Shown: in pieces, positions 25,091-34,813 of the stretch
Position numbering within the stretch: the stretch's first letter is position 1
How the letters are laid out: each line of letters begins with the position of its first letter
Assembly (NCBI GenBank): GCA_963798075.1
Contig: CAWCRU010000031.1
Coordinates: forward strand, 1 to 64,000
Length of the DNA stretch: 64,000 nt
Reading direction: 5' to 3'
DNA from: DATAOG01 sp963798075
GTDB lineage: Bacteria > Pseudomonadota > Alphaproteobacteria > Geminicoccales > Geminicoccaceae
The notes under the pieces: model-generated
Seen by the model: the letters and a program-made list of their open reading frames with translations, nothing else
The model's database searches: none
Told to the model about the DNA's origin: nothing
Position numbers and translations under genes: made by a program

Positions 25091-26122
25091 TGTCGGTAGC
25101 ACGCGGTATGTCCGGGTTTCGTAGCTCACGATCTGTCCGGTTCGGGAGAATCGGGGAGGTCGTGTGCTGGCGGAGGTTCGGGTGGCTCGGATCGTCGAGG
25201 CGATTGGTCGGTGGCGGAGTGGGGCGTTGAGTTGTAGTGAGGCAGCGGAGGTGCTGGGAATGAGCGAACGGCATTTCCGTCGGCTGCGCGATCGCTACGA
25301 GGCGCAGGGGGCGGAAGGCCTGATCGATCGGCGGCGCGGTCGGGTGTCGGGCCGGCGGGTGGCGGTCGATCGGATCGAGTGGCTGCTGGAGCAGTACCGG
25401 CACGGGTTGTTCTGCTCGCTCTATACCGACCGCGGCAGCCATTATTTCGTGACCCCCAAGGCCGGCGGCAAGATCGCACGGGAGCAGCCGACCCAGGTCG
25501 GGCGCGCCCTCGAGCAGCTCGGCATCGAGCCTATCCCGTCCTATTCGCCCGAGGCGCGCGGCCGCATGGAGCGGGTCTTCGGCACGCTGCAGAACCGGCT
25601 GCCGCAGGAGCTGCGCCTGGCCGGGATCACGACGCCGGCGGCGGCCAACCGCTTCCTCGCCAAGCACTTCGTGGCCGAGCACAACGCCCGCTTCGCGGTC
25701 GCCGCGATCGAGCCCGGCAGCGCCTTCGTGGCCTACGCGGGCGATCTGGCCGAGGTTTTGTGCGTTCAGGTCGAGCGCGTGGTCGGGAACGACAACTGCG
25801 TGCGTTACGAGGGCCGCTGTCTGCAGATTCCACCGCACCGGCACCGGCACCACTTCGTCAAGGTCAAGGTGAGGGTGCACGCCTATGAGGACGGCCGGCT
25901 CGCGGTCTTCCACGGCCCGCGCTGCCTGGCTCGCTACCAGCCCGACGGTCGCCTCGCGGAGGTCGAGGCGACGATCAAGCCCGCCGCCTAAACCCGCTCG
26001 GCGGCGCGCCCGGTGGACTTGATGGACAGACGCTCCGCGTTGCCCACAACCCCACCGGGCCAACAGCAGCAGCGGACATTTGATGTACTACAAAAACCGG
26101 ACATCTTTACGTGCCATTGACA
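25091..26122 (+). mobile_element. Insertion sequence, ISNCY/IS1202-like, internally deleted
   Basis: A 1032-bp element bounded by imperfect inverted ends. The left end reads TGTCGGTAGCACGCGGTATG and the reversed right end TGTCAATGGCACG...GATG. Both then continue with ATGTCCGG-TTT-GTAG-like sequence out to about 35 bp. Exact 16-bp direct repeats flank it. It contains one transposase frame that has lost a central block, so this copy should not move by itself. It sits between the DegT aminotransferase and the LivG-type ATPase. Full-length relatives are usually longer. Confidence 0.75.
25164..25991 (+). CDS. Transposase, ISNCY-type, with internal in-frame deletion
   Basis: A 275-aa transposase derivative. 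The N-terminal helix-turn-helix (EAAEVLGMSERHFRRLRDRY) and the linker RRRGRVSGRR are followed by DRIEWLLEQYR, which then jumps straight to HGLFCSLYTDRGSHYF. In intact relatives about 130 residues, including the first catalytic Asp, lie between those segments. The second Asp (YTDRGSH) and the Glu helix (GRMERVFGTLQNRL) remain. The frame is open across the joint, so a stable truncated DNA-binding protein could be made, possibly interfering with active copies elsewhere. The GTG at 25164 is the likely start. Confidence 0.75.
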   Translation: MLAEVRVARIVEAIGRWRSGALSCSEAAEVLGMSERHFRRLRDRYEAQGAEGLIDRRRGRVSGRRVAVDRIEWLLEQYRHGLFCSLYTDRGSHYFVTPKAGGKIAREQPTQVGRALEQLGIEPIPSYSPEARGRMERVFGTLQNRLPQELRLAGITTPAAANRFLAKHFVAEHNARFAVAAIEPGSAFVAYAGDLAEVLCVQVERVVGNDNCVRYEGRCLQIPPHRHRHHFVKVKVRVHAYEDGRLAVFHGPRCLARYQPDGRLAEVEATIKPAA

Positions 26123-26138
26123 CGCGCGGCCGCGCGGC
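26123..26138. repeat. Right 16-bp target-site duplication
   Basis: Exact copy of 25075-25090 immediately after the GACA end of the insertion element. The following 126 bp up to the LivG-type start hold no other gene. Confidence 0.75.
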
Positions 26139-26264
26139 TGTAGCGGACGCGTGAGTTGGCCGGCTCGGGTAGCTTACCCGCTCGCGACGGAGCGCCCGTG
26201 TCGCCTTGCCAGCGGGGTGGGCGACGACCTACAAGCAATCGACGGCGATGGAGGTGGCCCCAGA

Positions 26265-27071
26265 ATGGACCTGCCAGCGAGCGGGGCTTCGGCGGCGCTG
26301 CAGCGGCCGGGCGGCGCCGAGGTCCTGGCGGCCGATGCCGTCTCGGTGCGGTTCGGGGGGCTCAGCGCGATCGAGGGCGTGTCGCTGAGCCTCGGCCGCC
26401 GCGAGGTGCTGGGTCTGATCGGCCCGAACGGCGCCGGCAAGACCACCTTCGTCAACGTCCTGACCGGCTTCCAGCGGCCGAGCGCCGGCCGCGTGCTGCT
26501 GGCCGGCGAGGACGTTACCGGCTGGCCGCCGCATCGCCGCGGCCGCGCCGGCCTCGCCCGGACCTTCCAGGGGGTGCGCCTGTTCCGCGGACTGTCGGTG
26601 ATCGAGAACATAGAAGCCGCCGCCGTCGGTAGCGGGCTCGGACGGCACGAGGCCGAGCAGCGGGCGGCCCGGATCCTCTGCTGGATGGGCTTGGAAGACA
26701 AGGCCTTCGAGCTCGCCGATACCCTGCCCTACGGCGGCGAGCGGCTGGTCGGCATCGGGCGCGCGCTCGCCACGGCGCCCAGCTTCGTGCTCCTGGACGA
26801 GCCGGCGGCCGGGCTCTCGGATGCCGAGTGCGACGAGCTGATGCGGCTGATCGCGCGCATCCCCGAGGAGTTCGGCTGCGGCGTGCTGCTGATCGAGCAC
26901 AACATGCGGGTGGTCATGGGGGTCTGTCATCGGATCCACGTGATCGCGATCGGCAGGACCATCGCCGAAGGCACGCCCGAGGCGATCCAGCGCGATGCGG
27001 CCGTGATCGAGGCCTATCTCGGCACCAGGACCGGAGGCCGGGTCCGTCGCCGCGCGGCGAGCGGAGGCTGA
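26265..27071 (+). CDS. Branched-chain amino acid-type ABC ATPase, LivG-like
   Basis: A 268-aa ATPase of the LivG group. Walker A GPNGAGKTTFVNVLTGF, the LivG-type RTFQGVRLFRGLSVIENI, a modified signature LPYGGERLVGIGRAL, Walker B FVLLDEPAAGLSD and the H-loop LLIEHNMRVVM are visible. The signature has GGERL where most members have GxQRRLE. ATG 26265 is preferred because homology starts about 20 residues later; the frame runs upstream to the insertion-sequence flank. The LivF-like gene follows with its start 2 bp after this stop. LivH, LivM and a LivK-type binding protein are not present nearby. Confidence 0.88.
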   Translation: MDLPASGASAALQRPGGAEVLAADAVSVRFGGLSAIEGVSLSLGRREVLGLIGPNGAGKTTFVNVLTGFQRPSAGRVLLAGEDVTGWPPHRRGRAGLARTFQGVRLFRGLSVIENIEAAAVGSGLGRHEAEQRAARILCWMGLEDKAFELADTLPYGGERLVGIGRALATAPSFVLLDEPAAGLSDAECDELMRLIARIPEEFGCGVLLIEHNMRVVMGVCHRIHVIAIGRTIAEGTPEAIQRDAAVIEAYLGTRTGGRVRRRAASGG

Positions 27072-27072
27072 G

Positions 27073-27767
<695 letters not shown>

Positions 27768-27777
<10 letters not shown>

Positions 27778-28667
27778 GCCGGCAGCCAGGCGGCGCCACG
27801 CAGGCCGCTTTCGGCGCCGAAGCGGGCAACGACCAGCTTCGTCCGGGGCTCTGGCGCTACGATCAAGGCCGCCCAACGCTCAGCCGCCAGGCGACAGAGG
27901 CCGGGGAGTGTCGACAGACCGCCGCCGAGCACGATCACGTCGGGATCGAGGAGGTTGACCACCGCGGCGAGTGCCACCGCCAGCCGCTGGCCGTAGGCGG
28001 CGACGGCGGCCAACGCCTGCCCCTCGCCCGCGGCCGCAAGGCGCGCGATCTCGGGTCCTGCGAGCGCCCGGCCGGTGATCAGGACGTAGTCGCGCGCCAG
28101 GGCCGCCCCGTTCAGCCAGGTCTCGACGCAGCCGATCCGGCCGCAGCCGCAAGCGACCGGCGGGCCGAACGCCGGATCGGCGAGCGGCATCTGATTGTGG
28201 CCCCATTCGCCGGCGATCGCATTGGCGCCGACCAGCGGCCGGCCGCCGACCACGATGCCGCCGCCGACGCCGGTGCCAAGGGTCGCGCCGAACACAACCG
28301 CCGCCCCGGCGGCCGCGCCGTCTGTCGCCTCTGACAGCGCGAAGCAATTGGCATCGTTGGCAATCGCGACCGGCAGGCCGAGCGCCTGCTCGAGATTTGC
28401 ACGCAACGGCTGGCCCTCGAGCCAGGGCAGGTTGACCGCCCGGATCGGCATGCCGTCGGCGCCGATCATGCCCGGCATCGCGATGCCGACCGCCGCCGCC
28501 GGCCCGTGCGCGCGGACCAGGGCATCGACACCGCACCGCAGCGCGCCGAGCGTGCCCGCATAGTCGCGGGGCACGTCCTCGCGTGTCCGCGCCAGCTCCC
28601 GGCCCTCCGGGTCGAGGGCGAGGGCCGCGAGCTTGCTGCCGCCGATGTCGAAGCCGATCCGGATCAT
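27768..28667 (-). CDS. ROK family kinase (N-acetylglucosamine/fructokinase-like)
   Basis: A 299-aa sugar kinase. The N-terminal phosphate loop FDIGGSKLAALAL, the substrate region ANDANCFALSEA, the second phosphate motif GATLGTGVGGGIVV, the EWGHNQM segment with the GHN motif used by hexosamine/hexose kinases, and the complete zinc motif CGCGRIGCVE are present. It starts at ATG 28667 (MIRIGFD). Unlike the ROK protein at 2219-3151 its zinc motif is intact. It is divergent from the ridA gene and convergent with the LivF-like gene. N-acetylglucosamine, N-acetylmannosamine or fructose are plausible substrates. Confidence 0.87.
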
Positions 28668-28729
28668 GCCCTTGCCGTGGCCTTGGGCCTCGCCCATGAA
28701 CGGAGCTGTCCTAGCAGGGAGGCAAGGCG

Positions 28730-29146
28730 ATGAGCAAACAGGTGATCGGCGGCGCGTTCAGCGCGGCCGGGATGCAGCTGCCGTTCCCCAAGTCGGTCCG
28801 CGCCGGCGATCTGGTGTTCGTCTCCGGCCAGATGGCGACCGACGCCGGCGGTCAGTTGATCGCCGGCACTATGGAGGCGCAGGCCCGCCAGGTGTTCGCC
28901 AACATCGAGGCGATCCTGGCCGAGGCCGGCTGCACCATGGCCGATGTCGTCAAATGCACCTGCTGGATCGACGATCCGCGCGACTTCACCCGCTTCAACG
29001 CGATCTTTGCCGAGGTCTTTCCGAGCCAGCCGCCCGCCCGCTCGACTGTGGTATCGAGGCTGGTCCTCGACGGCAAGCTCGAGGTCGAGGCGATCGCCTG
29101 CAAGCCCGCTCAGGCCCGCGGGCCCGGAGGCGGTGCCGTTCGGTGA
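28730..29146 (+). CDS. RidA family protein (enamine/imine deaminase-like)
   Basis: A 138-aa YjgF/YER057c/UK114 protein. Family hallmarks are FPKSVRAGDLVFVSGQM near the start, QVFANIEAILAEAGCTMADV, and the C-terminal PARSTVVSRLVLDGKLEVEA, where the Arg contacts the substrate carboxylate. RidA proteins hydrolyse reactive enamines released by PLP enzymes. That suits a neighbourhood with two aminotransferases. A strong AGGGAGG ribosome site lies upstream of ATG 28730. The C-terminal tail beyond about residue 126 is longer than usual. Confidence 0.88.
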   Translation: MSKQVIGGAFSAAGMQLPFPKSVRAGDLVFVSGQMATDAGGQLIAGTMEAQARQVFANIEAILAEAGCTMADVVKCTCWIDDPRDFTRFNAIFAEVFPSQPPARSTVVSRLVLDGKLEVEAIACKPAQARGPGGGAVR

Positions 29147-29153
29147 CGCGGCC

Positions 29154-29354
29154 TCAGGTCCGGCTGCGATCGACCGGAACCGCGGCCGAGGGGCTGCTGT
29201 CCCGTTCCCACGCCTCGAGGGCAATCAGCGCGAAGCCCAGCAGGACAAACAGCAGGGGCGACCAGCTGAGGGTCGTCAGCGGCCAGCCGAACAGGCGGCA
29301 GGTCGCGTCGAGCGCGGCCACCAGAAATGCCAGCATGCCGACGAAGGACAGCAC
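29154..29354 (-). CDS. Small two-helix membrane protein
   Basis: A 66-aa hypothetical membrane protein. Two hydrophobic stretches (MLSFVGMLAFLVAALDA and SPLLFVLLGFALIALEA) are separated by a short loop with PLTTLSW, and the C-terminus is polar. It is convergent with ridA, 7 bp from its stop. No family is recognised. I accept it because the composition is membrane-like and no other gene occupies the stretch. The region 29355-29642 after it holds only the upstream sequence of the next gene. Confidence 0.55.
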   Translation of the reverse strand: MLSFVGMLAFLVAALDATCRLFGWPLTTLSWSPLLFVLLGFALIALEAWERDSSPSAAVPVDRSRT

Positions 29355-29642
29355 GATCGGACCTCACAGGACTGGCGATCGGGATAGGCGCCTTCCCCGA
29401 ACGGCCATGGCCCCCTCTTTCTTATGCATCCAGCATGCCACAACCGCGCTCGCCCGCCGGGGCAAAATCGGGCTGGTCGTACATCCTTCGGTATGCCTTC
29501 CTAGCCTTGCGTGGAGGAGCGCAGGCGCCACCAGAGCACATCCGGCGCGCCGGGCCTTGTGAGCTGGCTCACAGACGGCAGCGCCGGAGCCCGGCATTGC
29601 TATCGGGTCGGCGCGACCGGATCCGGCCAAGGAGGCGACGGC

Positions 29643-31013
29643 ATGACGCATGCGGACGACACCCAACGCTGGCGGGAGCTCGACCGCCGCCACCACCTGC
29701 ATCCGTTCAGCAACCCGGCCCAGCTCGCGAGCCAGGGGGTCCGGATCATCACCGGCGCCGAGGGTTGCTGGCTCCTGGACAGCGCCGGCAACCGCATCCT
29801 CGACGGCATGGCCGGCCTCTGGTGCGTCAACATCGGCTACGGCCGCGCCGAGCTGGTCGAGGCGGCGCGCCGGCAGATGACGACGCTGCCCTACTACAAC
29901 ACCTTCTTCCAGACCGCGACCCCGCCTGCGGTCGAGCTCGCGGCGCGCCTTGCCGAGCTCGCGCCGGCCGGCATCGAGCGGGTGTTCTTCACCAACTCCG
30001 GCTCCGAGGCCAACGACACCGCGGTCAAGCTCGTGCGCTTCTTCTGGAACCTGCAGGGGCAGCCCAAAAAGAAGACCATCATCAGCCGCAACTATGCCTA
30101 CCACGGCGTCACGCTCGCGGCCGCGAGCCTTTCGGGCATGGCCCCGATGCACGCCCAGTCGGACCTGCCGCTGCCCGGGTTCGAGCACGTGCCCGCACCC
30201 TATTGGTACGCCGAAGGCGGTGCGCGCACCCCTGAGGAGCACGGTCGCTGGGCGGCCCTCGCCCTCGAACGGCGGATCCAGGAGCTCGGGCCCGAGACGG
30301 TCGCAGCGTTCATCGGCGAGCCGATCCAGGGGGCGGGCGGAGTGATCATCCCGCCGCCCGGATATTGGGCCGAGGTGCAGCGGATCTGCCGCGACTACGA
30401 TCTGCTGCTGATCGCGGACGAAGTGATCTGCGGCTTCGGCCGCACCGGCTACTGGTGGGGCTCCGAGCAGTTCGGCATCGTCCCGGACCTCGTGACCGCG
30501 GCCAAGGGGCTGTCGTCCGGCTATCTGCCGATCGCGGCGGTGTTGGTCGGGGGGCGGGTCGGCGAGGCGCTCTTGGCGGCCGGGCAGGACTGGGCGCATG
30601 GCTTCACCTATTCCGGCCATCCGGTGGCGGCCGCGGTGGCGCTGGAGAACCTCCGACTCATCGCCGAGGAGGGTTTGCACGAGCGCGCGCGGGGGCCGAT
30701 CGGCGTCTATTTCGCCCGCGCGCTCGCGACGCTCGCCGAGCACCCGCTGGTCGGCGAGGTCCGCAGCTCTGGTCTGATCGCTGCGCTCGAGCTGGTCGAG
30801 GACAAGTCAAAGCGCCAGTATTTCCCGCCGGCGCGGCGGGTCGGCCTGATCTGTCGCGACCATTGCTTTGCGCAGGGTCTGGTGATGCGAGCGGTCCGCG
30901 ACGTCATGGTGCTGGCGCCGCCTCTCATCATCACCGAGGCCGAGATCGACCAGCTGATCACCCGCGCGCGGGCCGCCCTCGACCTCACCGCCCGCGACCT
31001 CGACCGCGGCTAG
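29643..31013 (+). CDS. Class III (omega) aminotransferase
   Basis: A 456-aa PLP-dependent aminotransferase of the class III family, which moves amino groups from omega-amines such as putrescine, beta-alanine or taurine to pyruvate. Diagnostic segments: FTNSGSEANDTAVKLVRFF (phosphate-binding GSEAN), NYAYHGVTLAAASLSG, LIADEVICGFGRTGYWWGSE (Asp to the PLP nitrogen) and PDLVTAAKGLSSGYLPIAAV (Schiff-base Lys in AAKG). The start MTHADD has an AAGGAGG ribosome site. Its N-terminal HLHPFSNP resembles the start of putrescine- or beta-alanine-pyruvate transaminases. Exact substrate unknown. Confidence 0.9.
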   Translation: MTHADDTQRWRELDRRHHLHPFSNPAQLASQGVRIITGAEGCWLLDSAGNRILDGMAGLWCVNIGYGRAELVEAARRQMTTLPYYNTFFQTATPPAVELAARLAELAPAGIERVFFTNSGSEANDTAVKLVRFFWNLQGQPKKKTIISRNYAYHGVTLAAASLSGMAPMHAQSDLPLPGFEHVPAPYWYAEGGARTPEEHGRWAALALERRIQELGPETVAAFIGEPIQGAGGVIIPPPGYWAEVQRICRDYDLLLIADEVICGFGRTGYWWGSEQFGIVPDLVTAAKGLSSGYLPIAAVLVGGRVGEALLAAGQDWAHGFTYSGHPVAAAVALENLRLIAEEGLHERARGPIGVYFARALATLAEHPLVGEVRSSGLIAALELVEDKSKRQYFPPARRVGLICRDHCFAQGLVMRAVRDVMVLAPPLIITEAEIDQLITRARAALDLTARDLDRG

Positions 31014-31247
31014 AGGGGCCACGGATCGGCTGCTCCCGGCAAAATCACCGCCGCGCCGCCAGGTGGACGAGATAGAACGCCAGCGGCATCGCCCCTGACT
31101 GCCGGTGCCCCCCGGGCGCAAGCAAGCCGATTTTGCGGCGCCGGATCACCCCGCCCGAACCAGGGGTTGCTTTCGACAGGCTTGGGGAATACAGAGCTTT
31201 TGGTGGAGAAAAGCGACGCCAAGCCGGTACCCGACCAAGAGGATGCC

Positions 31248-32138
31248 ATGCCGTCATCTGATGCCGATCGCGCCACCCTCGACAAGAACTACAATCTGCG
31301 CGCCGCGGTACCGGAATTTCAGGCCTGGTTCGATCGCTACGAGGCCGCCAGTGTGGCCTTCCGCAACCGCTGGCCGGGCCGCCTCGACCTCCCGTACGGC
31401 GACGGCCCGCGCCAGGCGATCGATCTGTTCCTGCCGGCGGCGACGACCCGGCCGCCGCTGCTCGTCTTCCTTCACGGCGGCTATTGGCAAAGCCGGGATC
31501 GCAAAGACTTCTCGTTCGTCGCGGAGCCGCTGGTCGCCGCCGGGGCGGCAGTCGCCCTGCTCGGCTACGATTTGGCGCCCGCGGTCACCATGAGCGGGAT
31601 CGTGGGCCAGATCCGGGATGGCCTCGCCTGGCTGCACCGGCAGGGCGCCGAGCAGGGCTTCGATCCGGAGCGGATCTTGGTTGCCGGCCATTCCGCAGGC
31701 GGCCATCTCGCAGCCATGGCGCTGGCGACGGACTGGCCGGGCGCCTTCGGCCTGCCGGCCGATCTGATCAAGGGCGTGGTTGCGATCAGCGGTGTGTTCG
31801 ATCTCGAGCCGATCCGGCGCTGCTACCTGAACGACGTGCTCCGGATGGACGAAGCGGAGGCCAGGCGGAACAGCCCGCTGCACCTGGGCCTCGGTCAACC
31901 CTGCCCGGTCCTGGTCACGGTCGGCGAGCGCGAGACCGCGGCCTTCCATGAGCAGAGCCGGGCCTACGCGGCCAAGCTCGCGGCGGCCGGGTGGCGCTGC
32001 GCGCTGGCGACCCAGCCGGCTGCCGACCACTTCGAGATCGTCATGACCTTGGCGGCGCCCGACACCCCGATCGTGCAGGCGATCGCCCGCCAGATGGGCC
32101 TCGGGCGGCTTGACGGCGGCGGTGGCGTGTTGGAGTGA
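31248..32138 (+). CDS. Alpha/beta hydrolase (esterase/kynurenine formamidase-like)
   Basis: A 296-aa serine hydrolase. The oxyanion motif HGGYWQ and nucleophile elbow GHSAGG are typical of the hormone-sensitive lipase/arylformamidase group. The acid is probably in TVGERET or nearby and the catalytic His in ADHFEIV. No signal peptide is evident. I chose ATG 31248 (MPSSDADR) because it has an AAGAGG ribosome site. The start of the next gene's open frame overlaps this stop codon, though its likelier start is 27 bp downstream. Confidence 0.82.
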   Translation: MPSSDADRATLDKNYNLRAAVPEFQAWFDRYEAASVAFRNRWPGRLDLPYGDGPRQAIDLFLPAATTRPPLLVFLHGGYWQSRDRKDFSFVAEPLVAAGAAVALLGYDLAPAVTMSGIVGQIRDGLAWLHRQGAEQGFDPERILVAGHSAGGHLAAMALATDWPGAFGLPADLIKGVVAISGVFDLEPIRRCYLNDVLRMDEAEARRNSPLHLGLGQPCPVLVTVGERETAAFHEQSRAYAAKLAAAGWRCALATQPAADHFEIVMTLAAPDTPIVQAIARQMGLGRLDGGGGVLE

Positions 32139-32164
32139 TGGGCGCGAGGGGGACAGCGGCGCCC

Positions 32165-32854
32165 ATGGCCAACAGCAAGCAGATCCTGATCATCGACGAC
32201 GACGAGGCGCTGCGGCGCTCGCTCGCCGAGCAGCTCGAGCTGCACGAGGGCTTCGTGACCTTCGAGGCCGAGGACGGCAGGCAGGCGCTCGAGGTCGTCA
32301 AGGATCATCATTTCGAGGTGATCCTGATGGACGTGGGCCTGCCCGACACCGATGGTCGCGACCTCTGCCGGCTGATGCGCCGTCAGGGGGTCAAGAGCCC
32401 GATCATCATGCTGACCGCGCACGACAGCGATGCCGACACGATCCTCGGTCTCGACAGCGGCGCCAACGACTACATCCCCAAGCCCTTCCGGCTTGGCGTC
32501 CTGCTCGCGCGCCTGCGCGCCCAGCTGCGCCAGTTCGAGCTGTCCGACGATGCGACCTTCCCGATCGGCCCCTACACCTTCCGGCCGAGCGCCAAGATGC
32601 TGATCAACCCGGACAACAACAAGAAGATCCACCTGACCGAGAAAGAGACCGCCATTCTCAAGTACCTCTATCGAATGGGCGATCGCGCGATCACCCGGGA
32701 GGTCCTGCTCGACGAGGTCTGGGGCTACAATGCGGGCGTGACCACGCACACCCTCGAGACCCACATCTACCGGTTGCGCCAGAAGATCGAGCCGGAGCCG
32801 ACCAACGCCCAGATCCTGGTGACCGAACCCGGCGGCTATCGCCTCGCCCGCTAG
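32165..32854 (+). CDS. OmpR-family response regulator, CenR-like
   Basis: A 229-aa two-component regulator. The receiver has IIDDDEAL (acidic pair), VILMDVGLP (phospho-Asp) and NDYIPKPF (conserved Lys). The C-terminal winged helix has LTEKETAILKYLYRMG and THTLETHIYRLRQKIEP. The stretch ILGLDSGANDYIPKPFRLGV closely resembles CenR, an alphaproteobacterial regulator of envelope homeostasis, but orthology is from memory. Starts at 32138 or 32135 would overlap the esterase stop; MANSKQ at 32165 matches the family start. No sensor kinase is adjacent. Confidence 0.87.
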   Translation: MANSKQILIIDDDEALRRSLAEQLELHEGFVTFEAEDGRQALEVVKDHHFEVILMDVGLPDTDGRDLCRLMRRQGVKSPIIMLTAHDSDADTILGLDSGANDYIPKPFRLGVLLARLRAQLRQFELSDDATFPIGPYTFRPSAKMLINPDNNKKIHLTEKETAILKYLYRMGDRAITREVLLDEVWGYNAGVTTHTLETHIYRLRQKIEPEPTNAQILVTEPGGYRLAR

Positions 32855-33074
32855 GCATTCTCCGATCGTACGGAATCGAGGGCAGCCGTCGCGGCCGCCG
32901 CCCTGGAGCACGACCTGACCGCCGCGAGCCGCTGGCGCGGGTATCTCGATCCGGCGAGAGCTTCGATCCTCGACCCCTGCGAAGATCGCTGAAGAGGCAG
33001 GGGCTGCAGCTGCCCGGGCCGGCCGCCTGGCGAGGATCAGGCCCGGGCAGTGCAGATCACCAAAAAGGGGGCGG

Positions 33075-34643
33075 CTACAGGTTGAGCGCGTTGGTCAGGT
33101 CGCCGAGCGGCGGGTTGCCGTGGGCGGCGATCGCGTCGTCGCGCTGCTTGAGGCCGGCCAGGGTCGGCAGGTCGAAGCGCTCGGTGATGAAGCGCAGGAT
33201 CGAGTTGGTGTCGTAGGGCGTGTGGTCGACATAGCCGCGCTTGGCGTAGGGCGAGACGATGATCGTCGGGATGCGCGTGCCCGGCCCCCAGCGGTCGCCC
33301 TTGGGCGGGGCCACGTGGTCCCAGATGCCGCCGTTCTCGTCGTAGGTCACGACCACGAGCATGTGACCCCACTGCAGGCTGTTCTCGAGATGATGGATGA
33401 GGTCCGCGATGTGGCGGTCGCCGGACGAGATGTCGGCATAGCCGGAGTGCTCGTTGAGGTTGCCCTGCGGCTTGTAGAACGCGACCTGCGGCAATTGGCC
33501 GGCGTCGATCGCCTTGATGAACTCGACGCCGCCGAGACCGCCGTCGCGCAGATGCTCGGCGCGCGCCTGGGTCCCGGGCGCGAAGTTCTGGAAATAGTTG
33601 AAGGGCTGGTGGTGGTACTGGAAGTTCGGCACCGGCTTGGCGTTGCCGTTGTCGAGCACATACTGCCAGGCGCCGCCGTAATAGGCCCAGCTCACGTCCT
33701 TGGCGCTCAAGAGGTCGCCGATCGTGGTCTCGGTCTGGGGCGGCATCGTCGTCGGCAGCGATGGGTCGGCGAAGCGGGGATCGCCGCCCGGCGCCGGCTT
33801 GTTGCCGCTCGGCTGGTAGGGCGGCTGCATCGTGTTCACAGCGTAGAAGTCGGGCGTGAGGTTGCCATCGCTGACGAACTTCGGCACGCTATCGAGCGCC
33901 GACTTGGGCGAGTTGGCGGCGACCACGAGCGAGGTGCCATCGTCGCCTACGACCGCGATCGTGGGCTTGGCAGCACTGGTGTCGGCGTTCGGATAATACA
34001 GCGTACACGCGCAGATCAGCCGGATGTGGTTGTAGAAGGAGCCGCCGAAGCCGCTCATGAAGAAGTTGTCGGCGAGCGTATACTTCTGCGCGACCTGCCA
34101 CATCTCCGTCTGCGAGCCGTCCCAGTAGCTCATGACCAGGGCGCCGCTGTCGGCCCAGGCGACGAACTTGTCGTTCTTGCCGCCGTCGATCTGCATCTGG
34201 TTTTCATAGAAGCGATGCCAGAGGTCGGTCGTGATGGTGCCGAGCGGCTGGTTGAAGCCCTGCGGGTCGTCGACCGCGAACGGCGCGTTCGGCAGGTGCT
34301 CGGTCTGCGCCTGCGTGACCGGCGGCGTCACGCCCTTGGCGGTCAGGCCTTCCCAGACCGGCGGCAGCTCGTTCAGCACCGCGCCGTCGCGATCGAGCTG
34401 GCGGGTGCTGCTCGCGCTGGCATTGGCAAGTCCGTTGGCGCCGGGGAATGCGCCGTACAGATTGTCGAAGCTGCGGTTCTCGGCGAAGATCACGACCACG
34501 GTGTCGATGGCGCCGATGCCGCGCGGGGCTCCCTGCGTGACCGCGCCGCCGGTGGCTTTCTCCGGCGCGCAGCCCGCGAGACAGGCCGAGAGGGCCAACA
34601 GGGCGCCGGCAGCCACGCCGGACAGGACAGGCTTCCTCGTCAT
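33075..34643 (-). CDS. Exported acid phosphatase/phospholipase C family lipoprotein
   Basis: A 522-aa phosphoesterase of the PlcC/AcpA family. The N-terminus MTRKPVLSGVAAGALLALSA leads to the lipobox LAGC, so it is probably lipid-anchored. Catalytic landmarks are VVVIFAENRSFDNLYGAFPG (metal ligands Glu-Asn and nearby), the central DGGKNDKFVAWADSG, SGFGGSFYNHIRLIC, and the C-terminal VVTYDENGGIWDHVAPP with YDENGG metal ligands. The ATG at 34643 has GGGAGG upstream. Likely acts on phosphomonoesters or phospholipids in the periplasm. Confidence 0.85.
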   Translation of the reverse strand: MTRKPVLSGVAAGALLALSACLAGCAPEKATGGAVTQGAPRGIGAIDTVVVIFAENRSFDNLYGAFPGANGLANASASSTRQLDRDGAVLNELPPVWEGLTAKGVTPPVTQAQTEHLPNAPFAVDDPQGFNQPLGTITTDLWHRFYENQMQIDGGKNDKFVAWADSGALVMSYWDGSQTEMWQVAQKYTLADNFFMSGFGGSFYNHIRLICACTLYYPNADTSAAKPTIAVVGDDGTSLVVAANSPKSALDSVPKFVSDGNLTPDFYAVNTMQPPYQPSGNKPAPGGDPRFADPSLPTTMPPQTETTIGDLLSAKDVSWAYYGGAWQYVLDNGNAKPVPNFQYHHQPFNYFQNFAPGTQARAEHLRDGGLGGVEFIKAIDAGQLPQVAFYKPQGNLNEHSGYADISSGDRHIADLIHHLENSLQWGHMLVVVTYDENGGIWDHVAPPKGDRWGPGTRIPTIIVSPYAKRGYVDHTPYDTNSILRFITERFDLPTLAGLKQRDDAIAAHGNPPLGDLTNALNL

Positions 34644-34813
34644 TCGATTCCTCCCTGGAGTGCGGAATGCGCGTGCGGGAGCCCGCATCCGCTCGTTGGT
34701 CTGCACGATCGCACCCTCGATTAAAGCCCCGGTCCGCTGCCCACGCAACCACCTTAGGATGATTCCAATTCGCGTGCGAAAACGCCCGGCGCACTTGTCA
34801 GAGCGTCGGCGCG

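Noticed and set aside
22718..25129. A single 803-codon minus-strand frame
   Set aside because: Only its last 310 codons are a real gene (the binding protein). The rest is the DegT gene read out of frame, joined because stops are rare at this GC content.
33120..34724. A 534-codon plus-strand frame opposite the phosphatase gene
   Set aside because: Antisense shadow; Arg/Val/Gly/Asp-rich without domains or a signal peptide.
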